Shown here piece after piece: positions 41,603 through 50,947 of a stretch of DNA of 64,000 bases (positions are counted from its first letter, which is position 1; every line of letters begins with the position of its first letter). The stretch lies in the NCBI RefSeq assembly GCF_900187045.1, contig NZ_LT906453.1:2294001-2358000 (forward strand), written 5' to 3'. The translations under genes were made by a program, and so were the position numbers. A model generated the notes under the pieces. The model was not told where the DNA came from. It saw only the letters and a list, made by a program, of their open reading frames with translations, and searched no databases. The stretch comes from Dermatophilus congolensis. GTDB lineage: Bacteria > Actinomycetota > Actinomycetes > Actinomycetales > Dermatophilaceae.

Positions 41603-42571
41603 TCATCTCGAGGGCATTTTTGGTCGCCAAAACTCCAGAATGTTTTTGTTCTTCGCTTGCGGATACGTCCCATGGATGACGCCTTGAGAACGTGACCTGG
41701 CATCCACGGTTGTGCGCGTACTGGGCTCTTTCACTACAGCCACATGCCCAACCGTCGACGGGCCAAGGTAAGAGTCCCAAAAAATAAGATCACCTGGTTG
41801 TTCTCCCCCCTCCTCTACACGCTCACAATTCCCCTGAGCGCACCAATCACGTTGAGCATCAGCAGTTCTAGGCATATCTAAACCGACCTGCGCGAACGCA
41901 GTACGCGCAAAGCTCGAACAATCCCAGGCTCCAGGACCATTAGCCCCCATGACGTACTCATCGCCTACATGAGAGTCCGCCCACGCCAAAACCACCCCAG
42001 CCACTCCAGAGCGGGCCGCAGCCACCGCTTGAACTGGACAGTCCACCCCTGTCAACGTGGCCACAATGTTGCGGGCCTCCCCCATCCGCTGCGCGTATCT
42101 ATCTGGAAAGGCAGAACGCTGAACCTTTTGTGCAGCAGCACCAGGTTCCAGATTCTGCCAATCTGGAACCTGCTTCAACGCTGCGAAAAAATCATCCGCT
42201 GCAGCATCAACGTTTTGGCTATTGGCCCACCCTTGAGAAGGGCGCTGTTGCAACCAACCGCGTGAATCCCTATCCCCATGTGAGAGATTCGTCAGCTCAG
42301 ACTCGACCAAGCCCGTCGCCACAATGATCTCGGAACCTACACGACCCACTCCCGCGCGTTGCGCTGCCGCGATACCTCTTCGCGCCACATCCTTCTGCTC
42401 ATCACTCAACCCCAGCTGGGACACGCTTTCTGCTTTCACACAGCTAGTCCCCGCATTCAAGATTGAGCGGCCAGGCGTCGAAAACATCGACATTGATGAT
42501 TCGCCTGGCACAAGAAAACTCGCCATCAACGGGCAGGCGATCAACAGTCCTGCCACATAGCGCAACTTCAC
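41603..42571 (-). CDS. NlpC/P60-type cell-wall hydrolase of a conjugation-like operon
   Basis: A 322-residue exported protein with a hydrophobic N-terminal segment (VAGLLIACPLMASFLV). Residues about 50-170 look like a lysozyme/transglycosylase-like helical module (SEIIVATGLVESEL). The C-terminal part is an NlpC/P60 cysteine peptidase: WDCSSFARTAF with the nucleophile cysteine, PRTADAQRDW, GDLIFWDS and GHVAVV with the histidine. It likely opens peptidoglycan for the secretion channel. The GTG at 42571 overlaps the previous stop as GTGA. It is the last gene of the operon. Confidence 0.82.
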   Translation of the reverse strand: MKLRYVAGLLIACPLMASFLVPGESSMSMFSTPGRSILNAGTSCVKAESVSQLGLSDEQKDVARRGIAAAQRAGVGRVGSEIIVATGLVESELTNLSHGDRDSRGWLQQRPSQGWANSQNVDAAADDFFAALKQVPDWQNLEPGAAAQKVQRSAFPDRYAQRMGEARNIVATLTGVDCPVQAVAAARSGVAGVVLAWADSHVGDEYVMGANGPGAWDCSSFARTAFAQVGLDMPRTADAQRDWCAQGNCERVEEGGEQPGDLIFWDSYLGPSTVGHVAVVKEPSTRTTVDARSRSQGVIHGTYPQAKNKNILEFWRPKMPSR

Positions 42572-43155
42572 CAAAGCGTTCTCAACGCCGCGAAAGTCGC
42601 AATAGAAAATGGTGAAAATTCTGTGGGCCCGGATAGCGCTTCAGATGCGGCGGCGATGCCTCTCTTCATTTCACGCCACGCAGTCACATACCAGAGGCCA
42701 TCCCCTGCGGGAGTAGAAGCCTCAACCCTCACACGAACATTCGCCGGTTTAACGTCGAAAACTACATCACACGATGCTGCTTCATCGTGATGATTAACCT
42801 GATTCGGTGTGCCTGAGGGCACTCGGGAAGGGTCGATATCTGACACGGCGTCACTCAGCTGTGGATCAACCCATTTGCCCACTCTGCTTGCCCACTGTTT
42901 ATCTTTCGGTGCTGCGAAGAAATCCTGAGCAAAGCCATTCGCCACAACTTGACAGGACGAGAGGTCAAAACCACTTTCTTTTGTCGCTGCTGGATCGTTT
43001 GCTTTGCCGGTAACTGCTGCAATGAGCCCAACCAGCAGGATTAGTGACACGACACCGGCTGTTATAACGACAACGGCTGCTCTGCGAGGACTGTTCAGCA
43101 TCCACGCCAACACCGACACCACACGCGCAGACCTATGCATCGGATGTGCAGGCAC
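42568..43155 (-). CDS. One-pass membrane protein of the conjugation-like operon (possible VirB8/TcpC role)
   Basis: A 195-residue protein with one N-terminal membrane segment (VVVITAGVVSLILLVGLIAAV) and an external domain of about 140 residues with two cysteines (SSCQVV and ASCDVV). I do not recognise its family by motif. The topology and place in the operon resemble VirB8/TcpC channel components. GTG start at 43155 with AAGGAG five bases upstream, overlapping the previous gene by 23 bases. Confidence 0.65.
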   Translation of the reverse strand: MPAHPMHRSARVVSVLAWMLNSPRRAAVVVITAGVVSLILLVGLIAAVTGKANDPAATKESGFDLSSCQVVANGFAQDFFAAPKDKQWASRVGKWVDPQLSDAVSDIDPSRVPSGTPNQVNHHDEAASCDVVFDVKPANVRVRVEASTPAGDGLWYVTAWREMKRGIAAASEALSGPTEFSPFSIATFAALRTLW

Positions 43156-45175
43156 GTTGACTCCTTTCTTTCTGGTTTTCTTGACACGTGAGGTTGTTGT
43201 CTTTGTGGACCTTTGAAGCAGCGATATTGGAAGAGCATGACGACGCGTCCAGACGGCGCGGTCGATCTATCTGGTCCCCGTGCACATGCACGTTATTGGC
43301 CTGACCTAACTGGTGTTGGGCTAGCTCATCGAAATTATTCGGCGTCTGTGCAGATATGAGTGTCTGGGTCTGCTCGTTCTCGTAATAAGCAGTGGGATGT
43401 TGTGGAGTTAGTGCTGTTCGCTGTTCAGTGGGCTGGGCGGTTTCTCCATGCACGGTGATGCGGCGAGGGGTTTCGTCGGGGAGTTCTCGATCATCGATAT
43501 GGCTTGTCTCAGCTCTTACAAAAACTGCTGAAGGAATCACTGCCTCGGTAGGGGTGTTTTTGACTGAGTTGTCTCTTAGCTGCCGGAATTCCTCGCGTAA
43601 TGCTTCTAAAGCAGTCGCAAGTGTTCGGGTGTCTTTGTTGACGCCGGTGTGTTGGGCAAGTAGGTGTCGGCGTTTCCAGGCAGAGCGGGCTACGACGAGC
43701 ATGATGAGCATCGCGAGTACTTTTGCAGAGGTGCTGGCTTCGGCACCGAGTATGTTTCCCACTCCCCCAGCCACAAAGACAACGAAGAGAGTTGTGGCAA
43801 TCGCCGCGGTGAGGAAATAGGAGCTGATCCAGCGCACCATGGCGCTGGCTGTCCATTGGAGGCGAGGGAATTGGGCTATGAGCGCCCCGATCGGCGCGAT
43901 GGCTAGCGCGATGTCGAGCACGAGGCGCAAAGTGCCCATCCACCACAGGGACCAGGTGAGGAAGACGACGATGGGTAGGCAGGCAAGGAGTCCTGCCAGG
44001 GCGGCGGAGGGCCGTTCGCTGGTGTCGTTTCCTGCGAAGTATCGGTCATAGGTGCCTGGGTAGGTGGTGTGGTATTCGGCGGCTACGCGTGCGTAGTCGG
44101 CTTTTTTGGCTGCTTGAATGTGGGCGGCGTAGGCGCGGTCGGTGGTGGCGCGTTGAGCTTCGTGACGGGTGTATGTTCCGGCAGCGAACAGGCGGGGGCC
44201 GAATTGTGCGGCGGCTTTTTGATCTGGGCCGAAGTGGATGGTGGCCCAGGAGGGGTAGATGACGTTTTGCATGAGCATGTCGCCGATGACTGCGTCTGTT
44301 TTTCCTAAGGCAGGCAGGTCTGTGGGTGGGGGTTGGGCAGGATTGACTGGTCCGCTGGTGTGGGTGGCTTGGGTGGTTGCTTCTCCCATTGCTGTATAGA
44401 AGGCTGCGACTCCGGTTGAGATGAGCGACCCGGCTGTGACGGTGGTAGCCAAGGTGAGGGCTCCGGTTGTGAGGATGAGTGCGGATTTGGCTGAGGCGGA
44501 GCTAGCTTCGGCGAGGTCACCGCGACGAGATCGCAGTAGCCAGTAGATACCGGTGGCTGCTAGGGAGAGTGTTCCGAAGAGTAGCCACCATCTGGCTCCG
44601 AGGGTGTGGCGGGTGAATGTGGTGATGGGTGTGATGAAGGACCAGATTCCTTCGGGGGTGAAGACGATGTGTGTGGCTTCTACTGCTACTGCTACTGCTA
44701 CGAGTTGGAGTTGTATGTAGAGGGTGGCGGCTTCGTTGCGTGGGTCGAAGATGCGTGAGATTGCTCCCTGGGCACCGTTGTGTATGGACAGGGGGCACCC
44801 TGGGTCGTAGATGACCGGTTCGTATCCGCCGTATCCGTAGCGGGAGTAGAGGCCGTTTCCGGGGGTTGAGGGGCCTGCGTCAATCCATCCTGCGAGTCCG
44901 TCTTTTGGATCTCCTGGGGTGGGTGGATTTTTACATTGGAGGTCGGACTGGGTTCCGCGGATGGTGTTGCCGAGGTCTTCAAGCGGGTTGGGGGGTGTTG
45001 GTGGTTGGGTGGGTGTGAGGGTTGGTGTTGCTGACGGGGTGGGTGGGTTGGGTGTTGCGTTTGTGGGGGTTGGGGTTGTGGTGCAGAGCAGTGCGGTGAG
45101 TGCGGCGATGCTGAGGTATCGGATGAGGCGTCTGGCCGGGGTGTGGTCTCGGTGGCGCCATGGATGGGGGGTCAC
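43133..45175 (-). CDS. Polytopic conjugal transfer protein (TrbL/VirB6-like)
   Basis: A 680-residue protein. A hydrophobic export segment lies at residues 17-32, then a Thr/Pro-rich tract, a small extracellular domain with cysteines (DLQC, PGCPL) and about six or seven membrane segments, followed by a hydrophilic Gln/Thr/Asp-rich C-terminal tail of about 150 residues. This matches the actinobacterial TrbL/VirB6-type channel proteins. The frame is open 170 codons upstream, but that part is the other frame of the ATPase gene. The GTG at 45175 overlaps the ATPase stop as GTGA. Confidence 0.75.
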   Translation of the reverse strand: MTPHPWRHRDHTPARRLIRYLSIAALTALLCTTTPTPTNATPNPPTPSATPTLTPTQPPTPPNPLEDLGNTIRGTQSDLQCKNPPTPGDPKDGLAGWIDAGPSTPGNGLYSRYGYGGYEPVIYDPGCPLSIHNGAQGAISRIFDPRNEAATLYIQLQLVAVAVAVEATHIVFTPEGIWSFITPITTFTRHTLGARWWLLFGTLSLAATGIYWLLRSRRGDLAEASSASAKSALILTTGALTLATTVTAGSLISTGVAAFYTAMGEATTQATHTSGPVNPAQPPPTDLPALGKTDAVIGDMLMQNVIYPSWATIHFGPDQKAAAQFGPRLFAAGTYTRHEAQRATTDRAYAAHIQAAKKADYARVAAEYHTTYPGTYDRYFAGNDTSERPSAALAGLLACLPIVVFLTWSLWWMGTLRLVLDIALAIAPIGALIAQFPRLQWTASAMVRWISSYFLTAAIATTLFVVFVAGGVGNILGAEASTSAKVLAMLIMLVVARSAWKRRHLLAQHTGVNKDTRTLATALEALREEFRQLRDNSVKNTPTEAVIPSAVFVRAETSHIDDRELPDETPRRITVHGETAQPTEQRTALTPQHPTAYYENEQTQTLISAQTPNNFDELAQHQLGQANNVHVHGDQIDRPRRLDASSCSSNIAASKVHKDNNLTCQENQKERSQRACTSDA
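44680..44701. repeat. Short CTACTG microsatellite in the TrbL-like gene
   Basis: The hexamer CTACTG is repeated 3.7 times without error. It encodes the VAVAVAV run at the start of the first membrane segment after the extracellular domain. Whole-unit slippage would add or remove two residues without changing frame. Confidence 0.9.
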
Positions 45176-47709
45176 GCGGACCAGTCGCCGTAGACGTCGG
45201 CGACGGGGGGTGGGGTATGGATGCTGGTGGTGTTTGCTGCAGAGCGGAGTTCGGGCGTCCACCATGCCCAGTCGTGTGCGGTGATGGCGAGGCGGTCGTC
45301 GAATCCGCGTATGAGCATTTCGGCGTTGCGGAGGCGTTCGATGCGTTCTGACCATCCTTCGCCGATGGGGGTGCGCATGAGTTGTGCGACTTCGTTGGCG
45401 TTGCATTCGTTGGCTCGGAAGGTGATGAATTGTCCGATGAGTGTTCGGATGAGGTCGTCGCCGAGATGGGTTAGTGGGGTGATGGTGTGCATGATCCACA
45501 TGACGGCTGCGGCGACTTTGCGGGTGTCGAGGGCGGATCGGCGCATGAGTGAGGTGATGGCTGATTGGCCTGCTGCCAGGACGCCGAGTTCGTCGATGAT
45601 TTGTAATTTGCGTTCTCGGTCGGCCCACAGGTGGAGGGAGGCTAGGCGGGCTGCACCCAGGAGGATAGGTACGGCTTGGCGCATCTGGCTGGTCCATTCG
45701 GAGCGGGGCATGTTTGCTTCGGGGACTTCGATGCCGGGGATGGTGACGATGGTGAGGGTTTCGGAGCTGACGAGGTCGATGACTTTGTCTGGGTTGACTT
45801 CGGTGGCAGGGAAGACGAGTTGTCCTTCGAGGGATTCGCGTTTTCCGGCGAGTTGGGCGGCCGCGCGGGCTCCGGCGGTGCCTTCTTTGGTGAGTGCGTC
45901 GATGATTTCTTGGCTGTGGGTGCCGTAGGCGCCGCCGACCGCGTTGCAGGCTGCTTCGATGGCGGCAAGGGTGTCAGGGTTTTCTGCCATGCCGATGGGT
46001 AGGCAGGCGCGAGTCATGTCGATGGCGTGGGCGATGCGTTCGGAGGCGCGGGCGCGGCGGTCGCCTTCGTATTCTTCGGTGTTCTCGAAGTCGGTGGGGC
46101 GTGGTTCGGGGATGGCGGTGTGGGGCATGAGTGCGCCCGGTGGTGCTTCTTTGGTGATGGGGACGATGCGGGAGCGGTGGTTAATGGATTTCAGGTGTGC
46201 GACGCGGGCGAGGGAGCCGTGTGGGGAGGGGTCGATGACGAGGGTGGGGATTCCTGAGAGGGTGGCTTCGTAGGCGGCGCGGACGGCGAGGGTGGATTTT
46301 CCTTCGCCGAGGTTGCCGGTGACGAGGGTGGTTCCGGCGCGGTTGCGACGGGGGCCTTCCCACCAGTCCATGTGATAGACCTCGTTGGTTCCGGCGATGC
46401 TGCCTAGGAGTGCGCCTGTTTCGGCGCCTGCTTTGCCGGTGACTTGGGGCATTCCTGCGGCCCAGCTGATGATGGGCATTTGGGTGAGGTGACCGGTGAA
46501 GTCCCATTCGCGGCCGGGTTGGAAGGTGAGCCAGTCTGTGTATTGGCCGAGTTCGTGGGTGAGGGTGGTGTTGTTGTCGGCGTCGGCGGCGGCGCGGATG
46601 GCGCGGACGGCGGCGGCGGTGTCTTCGGGGGTGTTTTCGGTGACGGCGATTTTGATGAGTCCGGTGAAGCGGTGGCGCAGGGTTGATGAGGTTGAGTTGA
46701 CTTCGCGTCGGTAGCTGCGGGCGCGGTTGAGGCCATCTTCAACTTCTGGGCGGGTGTCGTATCCCTGTGCTCGGTCTGCGCGGGCGATGGAGGTGTTTTG
46801 GCGTACGAGGAGTTCGGCGGTGTTTTTGAGTTCGCGTCCGTCGATGATGTCTCCGCAGGCGACGAGGTCGGTGCGGGTGGTGCGGGTGCCGAACCAGGCC
46901 AGTGGTGGGGTGAGGAGGTCGTTGGTGTCGATGTTGTCTGGGGCGTTTTCGACGCGGAGGATGGCGGTGTAGCGGGAGGTGGTTTCGCCATTGTGGAGGG
47001 TGGTGAGTTGAACGGAGGGTTGGAGTGCGTCGGCGCTGGGGTGGATGGGGCCGTGTCCGGGTAGTCCCATGCGCATGGATTCGATGAATACTGCTTCGAC
47101 GCTTTTGGTGGTCATGGGTTCTGCCCATGGGGTGTGGGGGTTGTGGCCGGTGAGGGTGCGGGTGAGGTGGTCGACGCGTTCTTGGATGGGTAGGTAGTTG
47201 TGCATGTTGTGGGGTACGGGGGTGCCGGGTATGCACAGGGGTAGTTCGGTGCGGTCGATGGCGCGGTTGGAGAGGCGGATGGCGAGGATGGTTCGCCATC
47301 GTGTGGCGTTGAGTTGGTTGATGGCTTGGGCTTGGCGTTTGAGGTGGCCTTCCCAGCCTTCGGTGTCGGTGGTGGGGTTAGTGGGGACTGGTTGTGGTGC
47401 GGTGTTGCTATATGCCTGGGTGATGGCGCTGGTGGGGTATGTGGTGGGGTAGCTTCGCAGCCAGATGCGTTCGCCGAGGAGTTGGGACCAGATGGTGGCG
47501 TTGGTGCGGATGGTGGCGTCGCGTTGTGGAGCGGAGCGGCCTCGCCAGGTTTGGTCGTTGAGGCGGAAGAAGAGCCAGGTTTCGTTGGTGATGGGTGAGG
47601 CCAGGAGGTTGGCGTGTCCGTAGGGTTCGGTGGTGCGGATGCGTTTGGTTTCGGCGTGGTGTTCACGTAGTGCGCTGAGGCTGCGCCGCAGGCGGGTGAT
47701 GGCTGTCAC
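45172..47709 (-). CDS. VirB4-like type IV secretion ATPase
   Basis: An 845-residue cytoplasmic ATPase. The Walker A VTGNLGEGKST is near residue 465 and the Walker B KLQIIDELG lies in the last 150 residues. The N-terminal 430 residues form the poorly conserved VirB4/TraC-type interaction domain. It probably energises substrate or pilus-subunit transfer. The GTG at 47709 has GGAG six bases upstream; a TTG four codons earlier is the open-frame limit. It overlaps the previous gene by about 47 bases. Confidence 0.85.
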   Translation of the reverse strand: MTAITRLRRSLSALREHHAETKRIRTTEPYGHANLLASPITNETWLFFRLNDQTWRGRSAPQRDATIRTNATIWSQLLGERIWLRSYPTTYPTSAITQAYSNTAPQPVPTNPTTDTEGWEGHLKRQAQAINQLNATRWRTILAIRLSNRAIDRTELPLCIPGTPVPHNMHNYLPIQERVDHLTRTLTGHNPHTPWAEPMTTKSVEAVFIESMRMGLPGHGPIHPSADALQPSVQLTTLHNGETTSRYTAILRVENAPDNIDTNDLLTPPLAWFGTRTTRTDLVACGDIIDGRELKNTAELLVRQNTSIARADRAQGYDTRPEVEDGLNRARSYRREVNSTSSTLRHRFTGLIKIAVTENTPEDTAAAVRAIRAAADADNNTTLTHELGQYTDWLTFQPGREWDFTGHLTQMPIISWAAGMPQVTGKAGAETGALLGSIAGTNEVYHMDWWEGPRRNRAGTTLVTGNLGEGKSTLAVRAAYEATLSGIPTLVIDPSPHGSLARVAHLKSINHRSRIVPITKEAPPGALMPHTAIPEPRPTDFENTEEYEGDRRARASERIAHAIDMTRACLPIGMAENPDTLAAIEAACNAVGGAYGTHSQEIIDALTKEGTAGARAAAQLAGKRESLEGQLVFPATEVNPDKVIDLVSSETLTIVTIPGIEVPEANMPRSEWTSQMRQAVPILLGAARLASLHLWADRERKLQIIDELGVLAAGQSAITSLMRRSALDTRKVAAAVMWIMHTITPLTHLGDDLIRTLIGQFITFRANECNANEVAQLMRTPIGEGWSERIERLRNAEMLIRGFDDRLAITAHDWAWWTPELRSAANTTSIHTPPPVADVYGDWSA

Positions 47710-48130
47710 TGGGGGCTCCAAACATGGACGGTTCGTGGACGGGTGCGGCGGTGGGGCGGCTGCTCCAGTCGGGCATGGTGAGGGTGGGGCCGTCGATGGG
47801 TGGGGGTGTTCGGGGTGCGTGGAGTTCGGCGCAGAGTTGGTGGATTCGGTAGGTGAGGGGGGTGGTGGGGGTTTCGTATCGGCCGGTGATCGTGAGGATG
47901 GCTGTGGTGGTGATGATGGTGATGGTGGCGCCGGTAAGAGTGGCTGTGATGGTGAGCCAGGGGCCGTGTGTGAAGAGTGATCCGAGTAGCCAGAGGGTGA
48001 AGGAGGTGAGGGGGATGCCGATGAGGCAGGCGATGTAGAACCTGACCCATTGGAACCAGCGGGCTTCGCCGGGTAGGTCGTAGAAGGTGAATTCGACGCG
48101 GGTGGCGGCGTCGTCGGTGCGGATGCGCAT
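47663..48130 (-). CDS. PrgI-like two-pass membrane protein
   Basis: A 155-residue protein. The N-terminus resembles PrgI/TcpE-type conjugation proteins (VEFTFYDLPGEARWFQWVRFY). Two adjacent membrane segments follow (about residues 30-52 and 55-80), with a Pro-rich cytoplasmic tail. Its place directly before the VirB4-like gene matches actinobacterial and firmicute conjugation modules. The family assignment rests on topology and context. Confidence 0.65.
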   Translation of the reverse strand: MRIRTDDAATRVEFTFYDLPGEARWFQWVRFYIACLIGIPLTSFTLWLLGSLFTHGPWLTITATLTGATITIITTTAILTITGRYETPTTPLTYRIHQLCAELHAPRTPPPIDGPTLTMPDWSSRPTAAPVHEPSMFGAPSDSHHPPAAQPQRTT

Positions 48131-48140
48131 GGGTGTTGGG

Positions 48141-48473
48141 TTATTGGCCGAAGACGCTGGTGAGGAAGCTGCCTACGCCGGATACGAGGAGGGTGGTGAA
48201 TCCGCCGATGGCGAGGGCTACCCAGAAGGTGCCGATGGCGGCTACGGCGGATTGGCGGCCTGCTTGACGGACGTCGCCGCGGCGGGATGAGGCGATTTGG
48301 GTGATGCCGATGTAGGCGAAGAGGGCGGTGACGATGCCGATGATGACGGATCCGAGGAAGACCCAGTTCATGCTGCCGGTGTGGTTGAGGTTTGCGGCGT
48401 GGTTGAGGGTGTCGCTGGTCCAGCCTGTGGTGGCCAGGTGGCTGGGTGGTGTGGTCAGCATGGTGGTGATCAT
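48141..48473 (-). CDS. Small two-pass membrane protein at the head of the operon (pilin-like position)
   Basis: A 110-residue protein with two membrane segments (about residues 36-60 and 78-104) separated by a short basic loop (SSRRGDVRQAGRQS). This topology and size fit VirB2/TrbC-type or TcpD-like subunits of Gram-positive channels, but there is no diagnostic motif. It is the first gene of the six-gene minus-strand operon. Confidence 0.65.
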   Translation of the reverse strand: MITTMLTTPPSHLATTGWTSDTLNHAANLNHTGSMNWVFLGSVIIGIVTALFAYIGITQIASSRRGDVRQAGRQSAVAAIGTFWVALAIGGFTTLLVSGVGSFLTSVFGQ

Positions 48474-48670
48474 GTGTGGCTTTCTGGGGTGGGTGAGAAG
48501 GAGTGGGGCGTGCTTCCTTTCACGCGGTGCTCAATCTTCCACGATCGCAATCGTTTTCCTAGGAAGCTCGGTGTTGTGCCGGTGGATTATTTGGTTGAGG
48601 TGTTGTTTGTGTTCGCCCGGCACGCGAGACCCTTGGGGCAGGTTGGGTGAGTTGGTCTTATCCTCCTGAT

Positions 48671-49885
48671 ATGCCTTCACAGGTCTCCAAAAAATTTGGT
48701 CTTCTTCCCAGAATTCTTTTCGCTATTGTCTTGGGCATAGCGTGCGGCCAGTTCTTCCCTCATGAGTTGACACGTGTTTTCGTTACTTTTAACGGAGTTT
48801 TCGGAAACTTCCTATCTTTCATTATTCCGTTAATTATCGTGGGGCTTATTACTCCTGCCATCTCCGAGTTAGGTAAGGGCGCAGGCAAGTGGCTGGCAGT
48901 GACTGCAGCTATCGCATATGTGTCAACGATTTCTTCAGGACTTTTGGGATGGGCCACGAGCACTGTGGTTTTGCCACATCTTTTGGCGGGGCGAAGCGTT
49001 TCATCAGTCACGAATCCTGCCGATTCGCTACTCAAGCCGTATTTCACGATCGAAATGCCGCCCGTTTTTAACGTCATGACTGCTTTGGTCTTAGCTTTCA
49101 TGGTGGGTGTTGCTCTTACCGCAATCCGGGGAGATCTATTGTTGCGCGGTTTCTGCGAGCTGCGCGAGATGGTAAACAAGGTCATTTCCACAGTGGTTAT
49201 CCCTCTGCTGCCGATTTACATTTTTGATATTTTTCTCAACATGACAGCCGTGGGTGAAGTTTTTAACGTCATCACAACATTCCTCGGCGTGATCGTGATG
49301 GTTTTTGCGCTCACCTGGGTAGTTCTTTTTGTGCAGTATGCGATTGCCGGTTTGGTTGCGCGACGTAATCCTTTGATGCTTCTTAAAACTCTTTTACCTG
49401 CATATGTGACGGCTTTGGGGACCTCTTCGTCAGCTGCAACTATTCCTGTGACATTGCGTCAGACTGTCAAAACAGGGGTTTCGGAGCCGGTTGCATCGTT
49501 TGCTGTCCCGCTGTGCGCGACCATCCATTTGGCAGGCTCGACAGTGAAAATTGTTTCTTTCTCGCTCGCCGTAATGATGCTTTCTGGTAAGACGGTCGAC
49601 CCGTGGCTGTTCCTTGGATTCATCCTCATGTTGGGCATCACGATGGTTGCAGCTCCTGGTGTACCTGGGGGTGCGATTATGACGGCGGCGGGACTACTGG
49701 CGAGCATGCTTGGATTCACGGATCCGCAGGTGGGGCTGATGATTGCCACGTATATCGCTATCGATTCTTTCGGCACGGCGACAAATGTCACTGGAGATGG
49801 CGCACTGGCTACGATCGTGGACAAACTTGTCTTGAGGGATCAAGCGAAAAAGAAGTCACTGCAGCAGCCCCCTGATGCGCCGTAG
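48671..49885 (+). CDS. Dicarboxylate/amino acid:cation symporter (DAACS family)
   Basis: A 404-residue transporter with about eight membrane segments and two re-entrant loops. The serine-rich hairpin GTSSSAATIPVTLRQ is near residue 258 and the substrate/cation-binding DSFGTATNVTGD near 366. The substrate may be glutamate, aspartate, serine or C4-dicarboxylates. Neither candidate start (GTG 48647 or ATG 48671) has a strong Shine-Dalgarno site; the ATG gives the usual N-terminus. It is divergent from the secretion operon. Confidence 0.88.
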   Translation: MPSQVSKKFGLLPRILFAIVLGIACGQFFPHELTRVFVTFNGVFGNFLSFIIPLIIVGLITPAISELGKGAGKWLAVTAAIAYVSTISSGLLGWATSTVVLPHLLAGRSVSSVTNPADSLLKPYFTIEMPPVFNVMTALVLAFMVGVALTAIRGDLLLRGFCELREMVNKVISTVVIPLLPIYIFDIFLNMTAVGEVFNVITTFLGVIVMVFALTWVVLFVQYAIAGLVARRNPLMLLKTLLPAYVTALGTSSSAATIPVTLRQTVKTGVSEPVASFAVPLCATIHLAGSTVKIVSFSLAVMMLSGKTVDPWLFLGFILMLGITMVAAPGVPGGAIMTAAGLLASMLGFTDPQVGLMIATYIAIDSFGTATNVTGDGALATIVDKLVLRDQAKKKSLQQPPDAP

Positions 49886-49921
49886 GAATACTTACGCCAC
49901 AAAGACATTGAGTCTTCCCTG

Positions 49922-49951
49922 AAGGTCGTCCTCACATGTGAGGACGACCTT
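49922..49951 (+). terminator. Terminator after the DAACS symporter
   Basis: A perfect 30-base palindrome 37 bases beyond the stop codon, followed by TCTTTAG on the plus strand. Confidence 0.8.
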
Positions 49952-50016
49952 TCTTTAGCAAGGGGCGCGCATGCCGATGGGCACGGTAGTCGCGCTTCAA
50001 TGCCGCCTATCCCGGG

Positions 50017-50047
50017 AGGAGTCTCTTAGCGCGACAGGAAGACTCCT
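50017..50047 (+). promoter_or_regulatory. Leader hairpin upstream of the first SGNH gene
   Basis: AGGAGTCT (50017-50024) and AGACTCCT (50040-50047) pair perfectly around a 15-base loop. The stem ends 16 bases before the GTG start and leaves the AAGGA ribosome binding site exposed. It could be a leader hairpin or an operator; I cannot tell which. Confidence 0.4.
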
Positions 50048-50063
50048 CGCGTAAGGATTTTCT

Positions 50064-50873
50064 GTGCTTTCGCGCCGCTCAGGTTCCCTTCGCCCTTTCC
50101 GGCTACATCACCCTGGCCGACTATGTGCCATATCGGTCGCTTTAGTAATTTTGGGAAGTTCGGCTTCAGCCAGTGTTGCTAGCGCTTCAGGGCCAGTTTC
50201 AGTTATCACTTTTGGTGATTCGGTTCCAAGTGGGGCGGCGTGCCACTGCATTCCTTTTGGCGAGAAGGTCGCAAATTCCATTGCATCAACTCAGGATAAG
50301 GATTACGCCTTTAGGAACTATGCGCGCGGCGGCTCCACTTCTGCTGGACTGCTGTCAACATTGAAGACTCCCGAGGTTCGCACCAACACGGCCGGAAGCG
50401 ACCTTGTTCTTGTCGAGACGGGAGCTAATGATTTTTCTCCATCGAAAGCGGCACAGTGCCGGAATGACATCGCGTCAAAAAACTGCTACGGCCCGCAGCT
50501 GCGTGCACTCCGCTCAATTCTTTCCTCCGCCCTTCGCACGATTAAGTCTTTGCAAAAATATCCGCGCGCCGAAGTCATGGCTCTGGGGTATTGGAACGTT
50601 TTCCAAGACGGCGCAGTGGGGCGCGCAAAAGGAAAAGCTTTCGTGGTTGGGAGCGATCGACTCACGCGCGAGGTGAATAAAACTATTCGCTTTGCCGCAC
50701 GTGACGCTGGCGTATGGTACGTCGACGTTTACACCCCATTTAAGGGCCCTAAAGGGATAAATGACCCGACTTCTCTCCTTGCGGCCGATGGAGATCACCC
50801 AAATGGAGATGGGCATCAGGCGATTGTCGATGCTGTGATCCGCCGTTTGGGGCCTCGTACTTCTCTCGTTTGA
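50064..50873 (+). CDS. Secreted SGNH/GDSL hydrolase (paralogue 1)
   Basis: A 269-residue exported esterase-like protein. A basic N-terminus and hydrophobic segment (ISVALVILGSSASASVASA) form a signal peptide. Block I GDSVPSG carries the nucleophile Ser53, block III is GANDF and block V is DGDHPNGDGH with Asp and His. Four cysteines (ACHC, QCRND, NCYG) recur in the paralogue at 52072-52983, which suggests two disulfides. GTG start with AAGGA upstream. The substrate is unknown. Confidence 0.85.
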   Translation: MLSRRSGSLRPFRLHHPGRLCAISVALVILGSSASASVASASGPVSVITFGDSVPSGAACHCIPFGEKVANSIASTQDKDYAFRNYARGGSTSAGLLSTLKTPEVRTNTAGSDLVLVETGANDFSPSKAAQCRNDIASKNCYGPQLRALRSILSSALRTIKSLQKYPRAEVMALGYWNVFQDGAVGRAKGKAFVVGSDRLTREVNKTIRFAARDAGVWYVDVYTPFKGPKGINDPTSLLAADGDHPNGDGHQAIVDAVIRRLGPRTSLV

Positions 50874-50947
50874 TGCTGCGACTGCACCTGAAAGGAACCG
50901 AAGGGCGAAATATTGCCGTGGGTTTGTGGGGTATCTAGGCTCTACCC

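Noticed and set aside
45176-45697. N-terminal extension making the TrbL-like protein 854 residues long
   Set aside because: These codons lie inside the VirB4-like gene in another frame and give an Arg/His/Pro-rich sequence typical of frame-shifted reading. The GTG at 45175 followed by an export segment is the sensible start.
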